From NCBI GenBank assembly GCA_036555615.1, contig DATBKZ010000126.1:1-8957 (forward strand): DNA of 8,957 nt, written 5' to 3'. The DNA is from SG8-41 sp036555615. GTDB taxonomy: Bacteria > Pseudomonadota > Gammaproteobacteria > Burkholderiales > SG8-41. The position numbers and the translations under genes were made by a program. The notes below the pieces were generated by a model. That model was not told the origin of the DNA, did no database searches, and was given only the letters and a program-made list of their open reading frames with translations. Numbering within the stretch: the first letter of the stretch is position 1; each line of letters begins with the position of its first letter. Below are positions 1 to 5,839 of the stretch, piece after piece.

Positions 1-686
1 CCGAAGCTCTTTCCGATCCAGTTGGCCTGCATCGTCTTGACGCGCTCGGGCCAGCCGGGGAGCGTGTCGAGCGCGGCAAGCAGCTCCTCGGCGTAGCGCG
101 TGATCGCCATGTAGTACATCGGGATCTCGCGCTTCTCCACGACCGCGCCCGTGCGCCAGCCGCGGCCATCGATCACCTGCTCGTTGGCGAGCACGGTCTG
201 GTCCACCGGGTCCCAGTTCACGACGCCAGTCTTCTTGTAGACGAGACCGCGCTCGAGCATTCTCAGGAACAGCCACTGGTTCCAGCGGTAATAGGCAGGC
301 TGGCAGGTGGCGAGCTCGCGCGACCAGTCGATCGCGAAGCCGAGCGACTTCAGCTGCCGCTTCATGTAGGCGATGTTGTCGTGGGTCCACTTTGCCGGCG
401 GCACCCCGTTCGCCATGGCCGCGTTCTCGGCGGGGAGCCCGAAGGCGTCCCAGCCCATCGGCTGCAGGACGTTGCGGCCCTTCATCCGGTAATAGCGGCT
501 CAAGACGTCGCCGATGGTGTAGTTGCGCACGTGCCCCATGTGGAGCTTGCCCGAGGGATAGGGGAACATCGACAGGCAGTAGTACTTCGGCTTGCCTGGC
601 GTCTCGCGGGCGCGGAAGGCACCGGCTGCTTCCCAGAACTGCTGGGCCTCGCGCTCGATGTCGTGCGGAACGTATTTCTGCTGCAT
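1..686 (-). CDS. leuS: leucyl-tRNA synthetase, N-terminal part (cut by left window edge)
   Basis: Cytoplasmic class I aminoacyl-tRNA synthetase that charges tRNA-Leu with leucine. The visible 228 residues begin MQQKYVPHDIEREAQQFW and align by eye with bacterial LeuRS. The ATP-binding HIGH-class motif appears as HMGH at residues 49-52 within PYPSGKLHMGH, followed by WDAFGLPAE (79-87), DWSRELATC (120-128) and NWDPVDQTVLANEQVIDG (157-174). The window ends at about the TMQxNWIGKS element, where the CP1 editing domain begins, so the KMSKS loop and C-terminus are missing. The ATG at 684-686 is chosen because it gives the usual N-terminus; the upstream Shine-Dalgarno match is poor. The zinc-binding cysteines seen in E. 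coli LeuRS around NW-CPNDQ and DGCCWRC are absent (NWDPVDQ, DGRGWRT); I believe this is common in related bacteria. Transcription diverges from the FecR-domain gene. Identity is very secure. Confidence 0.97.
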   Translation of the reverse strand, partial: MQQKYVPHDIEREAQQFWEAAGAFRARETPGKPKYYCLSMFPYPSGKLHMGHVRNYTIGDVLSRYYRMKGRNVLQPMGWDAFGLPAENAAMANGVPPAKWTHDNIAYMKRQLKSLGFAIDWSRELATCQPAYYRWNQWLFLRMLERGLVYKKTGVVNWDPVDQTVLANEQVIDGRGWRTGAVVEKREIPMYYMAITRYAEELLAALDTLPGWPERVKTMQANWIGKSF

Positions 687-700
687 GGACACGCGTGATA

Positions 701-723
701 GTGCCTATTGTTGAGATAGGCAC
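701..723 (-). promoter_or_regulatory. perfect stem-loop at the 5' end of the leuS leader
   Basis: GTGCCTAT at 701-708 and ATAGGCAC at 716-723 are perfect inverted repeats around a 7-nt loop. In the leuS direction the dyad lies 14 nt upstream of the ATG and starts about 3 nt after the transcription start predicted from the TATAAT at 733-738. It could be a 5'-terminal RNA hairpin that stabilises the mRNA, or a DNA operator. No T-tract follows on either strand, so it is not a typical terminator. The dyad is seen directly; its role is inferred. Confidence 0.5.
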
Positions 724-740
724 GAAGTCACGATTATAGC
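711..740 (+). promoter_or_regulatory. candidate promoter of the FecR-SPOR gene
   Basis: TTGAGA at 711-716 matches the -35 consensus at five of six positions. TATAGC at 735-740, after an 18-nt spacer, matches the -10 at four of six. The predicted start lies near 747, about 30 nt before the GTG. The -10 overlaps the leuS -10 on the other strand and the -35 overlaps the loop and right arm of the 701-723 dyad. This is a modest match only. Confidence 0.3.
733..738 (-). promoter_or_regulatory. candidate -10 box of the leuS promoter
   Basis: On the minus strand this reads TATAAT, a perfect sigma-70 -10 hexamer, 46 nt before the leuS ATG. No good -35 hexamer is found 15-18 nt upstream, where the sequence is GC-rich. 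The predicted start of transcription is near position 726, giving a leader of roughly 40 nt that is mostly the 701-723 hairpin. Confidence 0.45.
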
Positions 741-776
741 GGCATCCGCCGCGAAACCCGGTCCGTAACAGGCGGT

Positions 777-1679
777 GTGGCGTTCGAAAGGGGAGTCGTC
801 ATTAGGTTCGGATTCGGCGCATTGGGCGTGCTGGCGCTGCTCGGCGCACCCGCTGCCGCGCAAACGCTTATGGTGGAAGGCGTCGTAAGCCCGGCGTGGG
901 TGGAGCGTGGCGGCGCGCGCCTGCCGCTTGCGGTCGGGATGCAGTTGATCGAGAAGGACCGGATCGTCACCGGCCCGGGCTCGCGAGCGCTGCTGCGCAT
1001 GGCGGAGGGGAGCGCGATCAAGCTCGGCGAGAGCGCATCGCTCGTCGTAGGCAGCCTTGAGGACCGCGCCGTGGCCGGCGCGGCGCTGCTCGTGATGGCA
1101 TCGCTCGATGTGGTGCGCGGCGCATTCCGCTTCACCACCGGTATTTTCGGCAGGCCCGCGGTCGGCCGCGACGTGAGAATCCGGATCAGCACCGCAACCG
1201 TCGGCATCCGCGGCACCGACCTGTGGGGAAAGTCGGACGGGCGCCGCGACCTGGTCTGCTTGATCGAGGGCTCGATCTCAGTGAGCCACGCCGAGACGGG
1301 TGCGTTCACGATGGCGGATCCGCTTTCGTTCTTCGTCGCGCCGCGCGGCGAGAAGCCGCTCCCGGTTGCGCCGGTGGACCCGCAGCAGCTCACGCAGTGG
1401 GCCGGGGAGACCGAGATTCAGGCGGGCAGCGGCGGCGCGCGCCGCGGCGGCCGCCACTTCGTCACTGCCAGCGTATCGGCCGATCAGAGGCCGGCGCTCG
1501 CCGCATACAATGCGCTGCGGGCGGCGGGCTACCCCGCGGTGGTGCGTCCCTCAGGAAGGGACGACGGCAGCTTCGAGTATCGCGTGGGCGTTCCAAACCT
1601 CGCGACGCAACAGGATGCGGAGGCGGCTGCGGCAAAGCTGAAGGCGCTCGGCATCGCAGAAGCGGTGCCCGGCTTATAA
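777..1679 (+). CDS. exported FecR-domain protein with C-terminal SPOR-like domain
   Basis: A 300-residue protein counted from the GTG at 777. A hydrophobic segment (about residues 11-25) followed by APAAAQ gives a signal peptide with likely cleavage near residues 28-29, so the product should act in the periplasm. Residues about 35-185 form a FecR domain, with a threshold segment (VGMQLIEKDRIVTGPGSRALL, about 53-73) and the hallmark TATVGIRGTDLW at 139-150. A low-complexity linker (about 212-225) leads to a SPOR-like domain, about 226-298, with HFVTASVSADQ and a YRVGVPNL...AAAKLKALG ending. SPOR domains bind glycan strands of peptidoglycan, so envelope anchoring is inferred. It lacks the cytoplasmic anti-sigma region and single TM of classical iron-regulatory FecR, and no sigma factor is adjacent, so that role is unlikely. 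The start is uncertain: an AUU at 801 has a much better ribosome binding site (GGGGAG at 790-795, 5 nt away) and would give a neat MRFGFGALG signal peptide. Confidence 0.85.
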   Translation: MAFERGVVIRFGFGALGVLALLGAPAAAQTLMVEGVVSPAWVERGGARLPLAVGMQLIEKDRIVTGPGSRALLRMAEGSAIKLGESASLVVGSLEDRAVAGAALLVMASLDVVRGAFRFTTGIFGRPAVGRDVRIRISTATVGIRGTDLWGKSDGRRDLVCLIEGSISVSHAETGAFTMADPLSFFVAPRGEKPLPVAPVDPQQLTQWAGETEIQAGSGGARRGGRHFVTASVSADQRPALAAYNALRAAGYPAVVRPSGRDDGSFEYRVGVPNLATQQDAEAAAAKLKALGIAEAVPGL

Positions 1680-1697
1680 TCGGGGCTTTCCCTCACC

Positions 1698-1730
1698 CCT
1701 TCCCCCTCTCCCGAGCGGAGAGGGGGAAGG
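1698..1730. repeat. perfect 14-bp hairpin, probable dispersed repeat
   Basis: CCTTCCCCCTCTCC (1698-1711) and GGAGAGGGGGAAGG (1717-1730) are perfect inverted repeats around CGAGC. The arms are strongly pyrimidine and purine biased, unlike the flanking DNA. It lies between the FecR-SPOR stop and uvrD. No T-tract follows, so a simple intrinsic terminator is doubtful, but the stem could protect the upstream mRNA 3' end or limit read-through. From memory, CCTTCCCCCTCTCCC-type palindromes recur in many proteobacterial intergenic regions; the copy number in this genome is unknown. Its right arm also provides the GGAAGG that would serve an alternative GTG start of uvrD at 1735. Confidence 0.7.
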
Positions 1731-1773
1731 TACGGTGCGGAAATCGGTCAAACTCCGTTTCCGCAGGATGATG

Positions 1774-4047
1774 ATGGCCCCGACCATGTCCCCCGAGTTT
1801 CTCTCCGGCCTCAATGAGCGGCAGCTCGAGGCGGTCACCCTGCCCCATCAGTCGGCGCTGATCCTCGCCGGCGCGGGCAGCGGCAAGACGCGCGTGCTCA
1901 CGACGCGCGTCGCATGGTTGATCTCGACGGGACAGGTGAGCCCGAGCGGGCTGATCGCCGTCACGTTCACCAACAAGGCGGCAAAGGAGATGCTGACGCG
2001 CATCTCCGCGATGCTCCCGGTCAACACCCGCGGCATGTGGGTCGGCACTTTCCACGGCCTGTGCAACCGGCTGCTCCGCGCGCACTACCGCGATGCAGGA
2101 TTGCCGCAGCTCTTCCAGATACTCGACACCCAGGACCAGTTGTCGCTCATCAAGCGGCTGCTGAAGAGCCTCAACGTCGACGAAGAGCGCTTTCCGCCGC
2201 GGCAGGTCCAGTGGTTCATTGCGGCGAACAAGGAAGAAGGGCGGCGCGCGCCGCAGGTCGAGGCGCACGACGAGTTCACGCGGCGGATGCAAGAACTCTA
2301 TGCCGCCTACGACGAGCAGTGCGGCAGGGAGGGCGTCGTGGACTTCGCGGAACTGCTGCTGCGCTCTCACGAGTTGCTCGCGGCCAACGCCGCGCTCCGC
2401 GACCACTACCGGGCGCGCTTCCGCCACATACTGGTGGACGAATTCCAGGATACCAACCGGCTGCAATACCGCTGGCTGACGCTTCTCGCGGGCAGGGAGA
2501 ACGCCATCTTCGCCGTTGGCGACGACGATCAGTCGATATATCAGTTCAGGGGGGCGTCCGCCGCCAACATGCAGGACCTGCAGAAGGACTTCGCGATCGA
2601 GCGCGTGATCAAGCTCGAGCAGAACTACCGCTCGCATCGCCACATCCTCGATGCCGCCAACGCGTTGATCGCGCACAACCGCCGCCGGCTCGGCAAGAAC
2701 CTGTGGACGGCCGAGGCGAAGGGCGAGCCCCTGCGGGTGTTCGAGGCCGTGAACGACATCGAGGAGGCGGCGTCCATCGTGGACGAAGCGCGCGCGCTGA
2801 ACGCCGAGGGCGTGCCGCTCATCGACATCGCCGTGCTCTACCGCTCGAACGCGCAGTCGCGGGTGCTGGAGCATGCCTTGTTCACGGCCGGAATGCCGTA
2901 CCGGGTCTACGGCGGCTTGCGTTTCTTCGAGCGCCAGGAGGTGAAGCACGCGCTCGCCTATCTGCGCCTGGTGGCGAATCCCAACGACGACGGCGCGCTC
3001 AACCGCATCATCAATTTCCCGGCCCGTGGCATCGGCAACCGCAGCCTCGAGCAGCTCCAGGACGCCGCGCAGGCGGCCGGCGTGAGCCTATGGGCCGCGG
3101 CCAAGCAGAGGGCTGAGGGCGGAGGGCGGAAGGATGAGGGAAAGAAGCACGAGCCCGCCGACCCTTCATCCCTCATCCCTCATTCCTCATCCCCCAGGGG
3201 CGTGCCCGCTTTCGTCGCGCTGATCGAGCGCATGCGGGATGCGACGAAGGACCTGCCTCTGCCGGAGACAATCGAGCACGTGATCGAGGCGAGCGGCCTC
3301 AAGGCGCACTACCAGGCGGAGAAGGAAGGTGCCGACCGGCTCGAGAACCTCTCGGAGCTCATCAATGCCGCGGCAACCTTCGTCGCCGAGCGCAACGTGC
3401 AGCCGGCGGGCGAGGCCGCGGGCATGGACGAGCCCGACGAGCTGACGGCGTTTCTCGCGCATGCCGCGCTGGAAGCGGGCGAGCACCAGGCCGAAGCCGG
3501 CGCCGACGCGCTGCAGTTGATGACCGTGCACGCCGCGAAAGGGCTCGAGTTCCACAGCGTGTTCGTGAGCGGACTCGAGGAGGGCCTGTTCCCGCATGAA
3601 AACAGCCTGACCGAAGCCGACGGCATCGAGGAGGAGCGGCGGCTGATGTATGTCGCGTTGACACGCGCCCGCCGCAGGCTGTACCTGTCGTTCGCGCAGA
3701 GCCGCCTCCTGCACGGCCAGACGCGTTACGGCATCGCCTCGCGCTTCTTCCACGAAATTCCCGAGGCGCTCATGCGCCGCGTCAACGCGGGGTTCAGGAA
3801 TCGGGCTCTGGCGGCCACGGGGAGAGCAGCGCGAAGCGCGGGCCCCTCATCGCTCATGACCTCTCACGCATCACTCGCGCCCGCCTTGCCGTGGCGCGTC
3901 GGTCAAAGCGTGATGCATCCCACCTTCGGCGCCGGCGTCATCGTCAATGCGGAAGGGCGCGGCCCCGATGCGCGCGTGCAGGTCAACTTCAGAAGCGGCG
4001 GGCTGAAGTGGCTGATGCTGGAGTATGCGAAGCTGATCGCCGCCTAG
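1774..4047 (+). CDS. uvrD: DNA helicase II (UvrD), superfamily 1A 3'-5' helicase
   Basis: ATP-driven helicase that removes the incised strand in nucleotide excision repair and unwinds DNA in mismatch repair. All SF1A motifs are intact in the 757-residue product: Walker A AGAGSGKT (32-39), motif II LVDEFQDT (220-227), motif III GDDDQSIYQFRGA (249-261), NYRS (284-287), motif V VHAAKGLEF (585-593) and motif VI VALTRAR (627-633). The C-terminus (about 707-754, VGQSVMHPTFGAGVIVN...KWLMLEYAKL) matches the Tudor-like domain that marks UvrD/PcrA and, in that family, contacts RNA polymerase; Rep lacks this match. The ATG at 1774 is chosen because AGGA at 1765-1768 sits 5 nt upstream; in-frame starts at 1735 (GTG), 1768 and 1771 are possible. 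E. coli UvrD is 720 residues; the extra length comes largely from a low-complexity insertion at about residues 446-475 made of heptamer repeats. The reading frame is open throughout. Confidence 0.96.
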   Translation: MAPTMSPEFLSGLNERQLEAVTLPHQSALILAGAGSGKTRVLTTRVAWLISTGQVSPSGLIAVTFTNKAAKEMLTRISAMLPVNTRGMWVGTFHGLCNRLLRAHYRDAGLPQLFQILDTQDQLSLIKRLLKSLNVDEERFPPRQVQWFIAANKEEGRRAPQVEAHDEFTRRMQELYAAYDEQCGREGVVDFAELLLRSHELLAANAALRDHYRARFRHILVDEFQDTNRLQYRWLTLLAGRENAIFAVGDDDQSIYQFRGASAANMQDLQKDFAIERVIKLEQNYRSHRHILDAANALIAHNRRRLGKNLWTAEAKGEPLRVFEAVNDIEEAASIVDEARALNAEGVPLIDIAVLYRSNAQSRVLEHALFTAGMPYRVYGGLRFFERQEVKHALAYLRLVANPNDDGALNRIINFPARGIGNRSLEQLQDAAQAAGVSLWAAAKQRAEGGGRKDEGKKHEPADPSSLIPHSSSPRGVPAFVALIERMRDATKDLPLPETIEHVIEASGLKAHYQAEKEGADRLENLSELINAAATFVAERNVQPAGEAAGMDEPDELTAFLAHAALEAGEHQAEAGADALQLMTVHAAKGLEFHSVFVSGLEEGLFPHENSLTEADGIEEERRLMYVALTRARRRLYLSFAQSRLLHGQTRYGIASRFFHEIPEALMRRVNAGFRNRALAATGRAARSAGPSSLMTSHASLAPALPWRVGQSVMHPTFGAGVIVNAEGRGPDARVQVNFRSGGLKWLMLEYAKLIAA
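3108..3193. repeat. inverted array of 7-bp repeats inserted in frame in uvrD
   Basis: Five consecutive purine heptamers of form GAGGGNN (3108-3142: GAGGGCT, GAGGGCG, GAGGGCG, GAAGGAT, GAGGGAA) are followed, after a 23-nt spacer, by four pyrimidine heptamers (3166-3193: TCATCCC, TCATCCC, TCATTCC, TCATCCC). The two arrays are complementary: GGATGAGGGA at 3132-3141 pairs with TCCCTCATCC at 3169-3178. The array encodes a low-complexity stretch, roughly AEGGGRKDEGKK...DPSSLIPHSSS, in place of a shorter linker in the 2B region of UvrD between SLWAAAKQR and PAFVALIERM. The frame is preserved. Composition and periodicity differ sharply from the flanking coding sequence. Confidence 0.75.
3847..3874. 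repeat. possible decayed heptamer repeat in the uvrD C-terminal linker
   Basis: TCATCGC, TCATGAC, CTCTCAC and GCATCAC lie end to end and resemble degenerate versions of the TCATCCC units at 3166-3193. They encode part of a low-complexity linker (PSSLMTSHASLAPA) between the helicase core and the Tudor-like domain. The match is weak and could be chance composition. Confidence 0.3.
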
Positions 4048-4068
4048 AGGCATCCAATCGCCAGGGGA

Positions 4069-4830
4069 CTAGGAGGCGGGCCCGGCGGGAGCTCGCGACC
4101 CGAATATGTCCTGATAGCTCGCGTATACCGAGCAGATGAGCACCGGGATCGAGGCCGCGAACAGCGCGATTACCAGCAAGCTGCCGACGGCACCCAGCGC
4201 GGCGGGCAGCGAGATAACGAACCAGGCCAGCAGGATGGCCAAGCCGTAGACCAGGAACGGCGCAGTGTTGGCGACGCATGCGGTGAACGAAAGCTTCATT
4301 GCCGCCACCGGTGGCAGCCCCTTGAAAACCACCAGCATAGGCGCGAACCAGATGAGCATGAGAAGCGGCAGGTAGACGATGGCGCCGACGGCGAAGGCGA
4401 GCGCCATGCTGCGCGCCGCCGCCCGCAGCGCTTCGATATCGGCGTCCTGTTTCGACAGCACGGCGGGCAGGTCCGAGCCGCCGGCAACGACCAGCACGAT
4501 GCCCACCACGGCGACGGTGCCGACGAGGTAGACGCCGCCGACAGTCACCAGCGGGGGGGCATGCCGCTTGAGGCCGGCAAAGAGGTGCGCGATCTCCAGC
4601 GGCTCGCCGTTTTCGAGGGCGCGGCACCCCAGCATCAATCCCGCAAACAGCGCGGGCGACAGCAGGTTGAAGAGCAGCGGGCCGAGCACCGGGATGATGA
4701 ACGAGACCACCCACAGCGCGGCGAGCAGCATGGTGAGCGCGAGCCACATGACGGAGTTCTTCCGGAAGAGGCCGTAGCCCTCGGCCAGCCACTGCCAGCC
4801 CCTCCCCGCTGCAACGACTCTCGCGTCCAC
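4069..4830 (-). CDS. BPSS1780-type polytopic inner-membrane protein, function unknown
   Basis: A 253-residue hydrophobic protein beginning MDARVVAAGRGWQWLAEGYGLFRKN, the conserved-looking N-terminus of this betaproteobacterial membrane family. About six membrane segments are visible: roughly residues 27-46, 50-70, 95-117, 143-170, 189-207 and 211-232. Helix 2 is preceded by SFIIPVLGPLL, and FTACVANTAPFLVYG precedes helix 5. A polar loop (about 119-140) separates helices 3 and 4. No catalytic or transport motif is recognisable, so no function is proposed. The GTG at 4830 is preferred because a strong GGAGG lies 5 nt upstream; a GTG at 4845 overlapping the thrB stop (GTGA) would add VTEAR. It is the last gene of a likely operon with thrB and the DUF2782 gene, and it converges on uvrD with 21 bp between stops. 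Confidence 0.85.
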   Translation of the reverse strand: MDARVVAAGRGWQWLAEGYGLFRKNSVMWLALTMLLAALWVVSFIIPVLGPLLFNLLSPALFAGLMLGCRALENGEPLEIAHLFAGLKRHAPPLVTVGGVYLVGTVAVVGIVLVVAGGSDLPAVLSKQDADIEALRAAARSMALAFAVGAIVYLPLLMLIWFAPMLVVFKGLPPVAAMKLSFTACVANTAPFLVYGLAILLAWFVISLPAALGAVGSLLVIALFAASIPVLICSVYASYQDIFGSRAPAGPAS

Positions 4831-4835
4831 GCGTG

Positions 4836-4840
4836 CCTCC
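4836..4840 (-). promoter_or_regulatory. ribosome binding site deciding the membrane-protein start
   Basis: Minus-strand GGAGG with a 5-nt spacer (CACGC) before the GTG at 4828-4830. It is the best Shine-Dalgarno sequence in the operon and lies just past the thrB stop (4842-4844). It favours the 4830 start over the overlapping GTG at 4845, which has no such site and would depend on translational coupling. Confidence 0.65.
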
Positions 4841-4841
4841 G

Positions 4842-5801
4842 TCACAAGGTTCGGCCGGCAAGCTGCGGGCGCTGCTCGCCGCGCGCAATGTGTGCCGCCA
4901 GAATTCGGCGGAAATGCTCGGGATCCTTGGCGTGGGTCAGCTCGCCCGGGCGCGGCAGGTAGAAATCGTGCAGGCGCGATACCCAGAACCGCAGCGCTCC
5001 CGCGCGCAGCATTGCGGGCCAGGCCGCCCGCTCGGCGGTGGTAAACGGCCGCACCCGGCCATAGGCCTCGAGCAGCGCCGCCGCGCGATCCTCCGCAAGC
5101 TCGCCTCTTTCCCGCACGCACCAGTCGTTGACGGTGATCGCGACGTCGTAGAGCAGTACGCCGGTGCAGGCAAAATAGAAGTCGATCACGCCCGAGATCC
5201 GCCCGTTCTCGAACAGCACGTTGTCCCGGAACATATCCGCGTGGATGGCCCCGCGCGGCAGCCCCCGCAGCTTGAGGCGCGCCTGATAGCGCACTTCTTC
5301 CCGCAGCAATGCGGCGTCTCGCGCGCCGAGGAAGCGCGCGACGCGGGGCATGACCGATGTCCACCACTTTGGCCCGCGCGGATTGGACATTCTTCCGGCG
5401 TAAGTGGCGCCGGCGGCATGGATATTGGCGAGCATCGCGCCGGCCTGCGCGCATTGCGCCGCGGTGGGAGCGGCAACGTCCGTGCCGGGGAGATAGGTGA
5501 CGAGCGCTGCGGGCTTGCCGTTCAGGCGACCGAGCAGCCTGCCCGCCCGGCTGGCAATGGGGCGCGGGCAGGGAATGCCCTGACCCGACAGGTGGGACAT
5601 CAGCCGCAGATAGAACGGGAGCTCGCTGGCCGTGAGCTTCTCGAACAGGGTGAGGACGAAGCGGCCCTGCGTGGTCGTGACGAAATAGTTGGTGTTCTCG
5701 ATGCCGCCGGGTATGCCCTCAAGGGCGGTGAGGGTGCCGACGGAGTAATTCTTGAGCCAGGCGCTGAGCTGTTCGCGGGTGACGGTCGTGTATACGGACA
5801 T
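4842..5801 (-). CDS. thrB: homoserine kinase (APH-fold, ThrB type II)
   Basis: Phosphorylates L-homoserine to O-phosphohomoserine with ATP in the cytoplasm, the penultimate step of threonine synthesis. The 319-residue product has the choline/aminoglycoside-kinase fold, not the GHMP fold of E. coli ThrB. Visible elements are the N-terminal MSVYTTVTREQLSAWL, ENTNYFV (35-41), a lysine-bearing RFVLTLFEK strand (47-55), the catalytic Brenner-type loop HADMFRDNVLF (187-197, with D189 and N194) and the metal-binding GVIDFYFA (204-211, with D207). Length is typical of the family. The ATG at 5799-5801 gives the family-like N-terminus; its ribosome binding site (CCAAGA) is weak. It lies 38 nt downstream of the DUF2782 gene and 11 nt upstream of the membrane-protein start, so co-transcription is likely. 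The minus-strand frame stays open far upstream of the ATG, but that extension is only antisense to polA. Confidence 0.94.
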   Translation of the reverse strand: MSVYTTVTREQLSAWLKNYSVGTLTALEGIPGGIENTNYFVTTTQGRFVLTLFEKLTASELPFYLRLMSHLSGQGIPCPRPIASRAGRLLGRLNGKPAALVTYLPGTDVAAPTAAQCAQAGAMLANIHAAGATYAGRMSNPRGPKWWTSVMPRVARFLGARDAALLREEVRYQARLKLRGLPRGAIHADMFRDNVLFENGRISGVIDFYFACTGVLLYDVAITVNDWCVRERGELAEDRAAALLEAYGRVRPFTTAERAAWPAMLRAGALRFWVSRLHDFYLPRPGELTHAKDPEHFRRILAAHIARGEQRPQLAGRTL

Positions 5802-5839
5802 TCTTGGCAGCTTGTTTGCCGATCGCGGGAAACCGGCCG

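Noticed and set aside
701..723. T-box or amino-acid attenuator for leuS
   Set aside because: The leader is only about 40 nt, with no specifier loop, leader peptide or terminator/antiterminator pair.
734..1393. 219-codon minus-strand open frame opposite the FecR-SPOR gene
   Set aside because: The plus-strand product has a signal peptide and the FecR hallmark. The antisense product is Ser/Pro/Thr-rich with no fold or ribosome binding site.
1698..1730. Hairpin as an intrinsic terminator for the FecR-SPOR gene
   Set aside because: The stem is strong but lacks a downstream T-tract on the plus strand; the following bases are TACGGTGCGG. It fits a dispersed repeat better.
1693..2949. 418-codon minus-strand open frame opposite uvrD
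   Set aside because: It is fully antisense to conserved UvrD helicase motifs, its composition is Arg/His/Val-rich shadow sequence, and it has no domain.
1914..3116. 400-codon plus-strand frame overlapping uvrD in another frame
   Set aside because: It overlaps the Walker A to motif IV coding region of uvrD. The product is Arg/Ala/Gly-rich, typical of a shifted frame in GC-rich DNA.
3108..3193. CRISPR array in uvrD
   Set aside because: The units are 7 bp, contiguous and coding, with no spacers. This is a simple tandem repeat dyad.
4846..5454. N-terminal extension of the membrane-protein frame up to 5454
   Set aside because: This part lies inside thrB in another frame and is Arg/Ala-rich. The membrane protein has its own GTG and strong GGAGG at 4828-4840.
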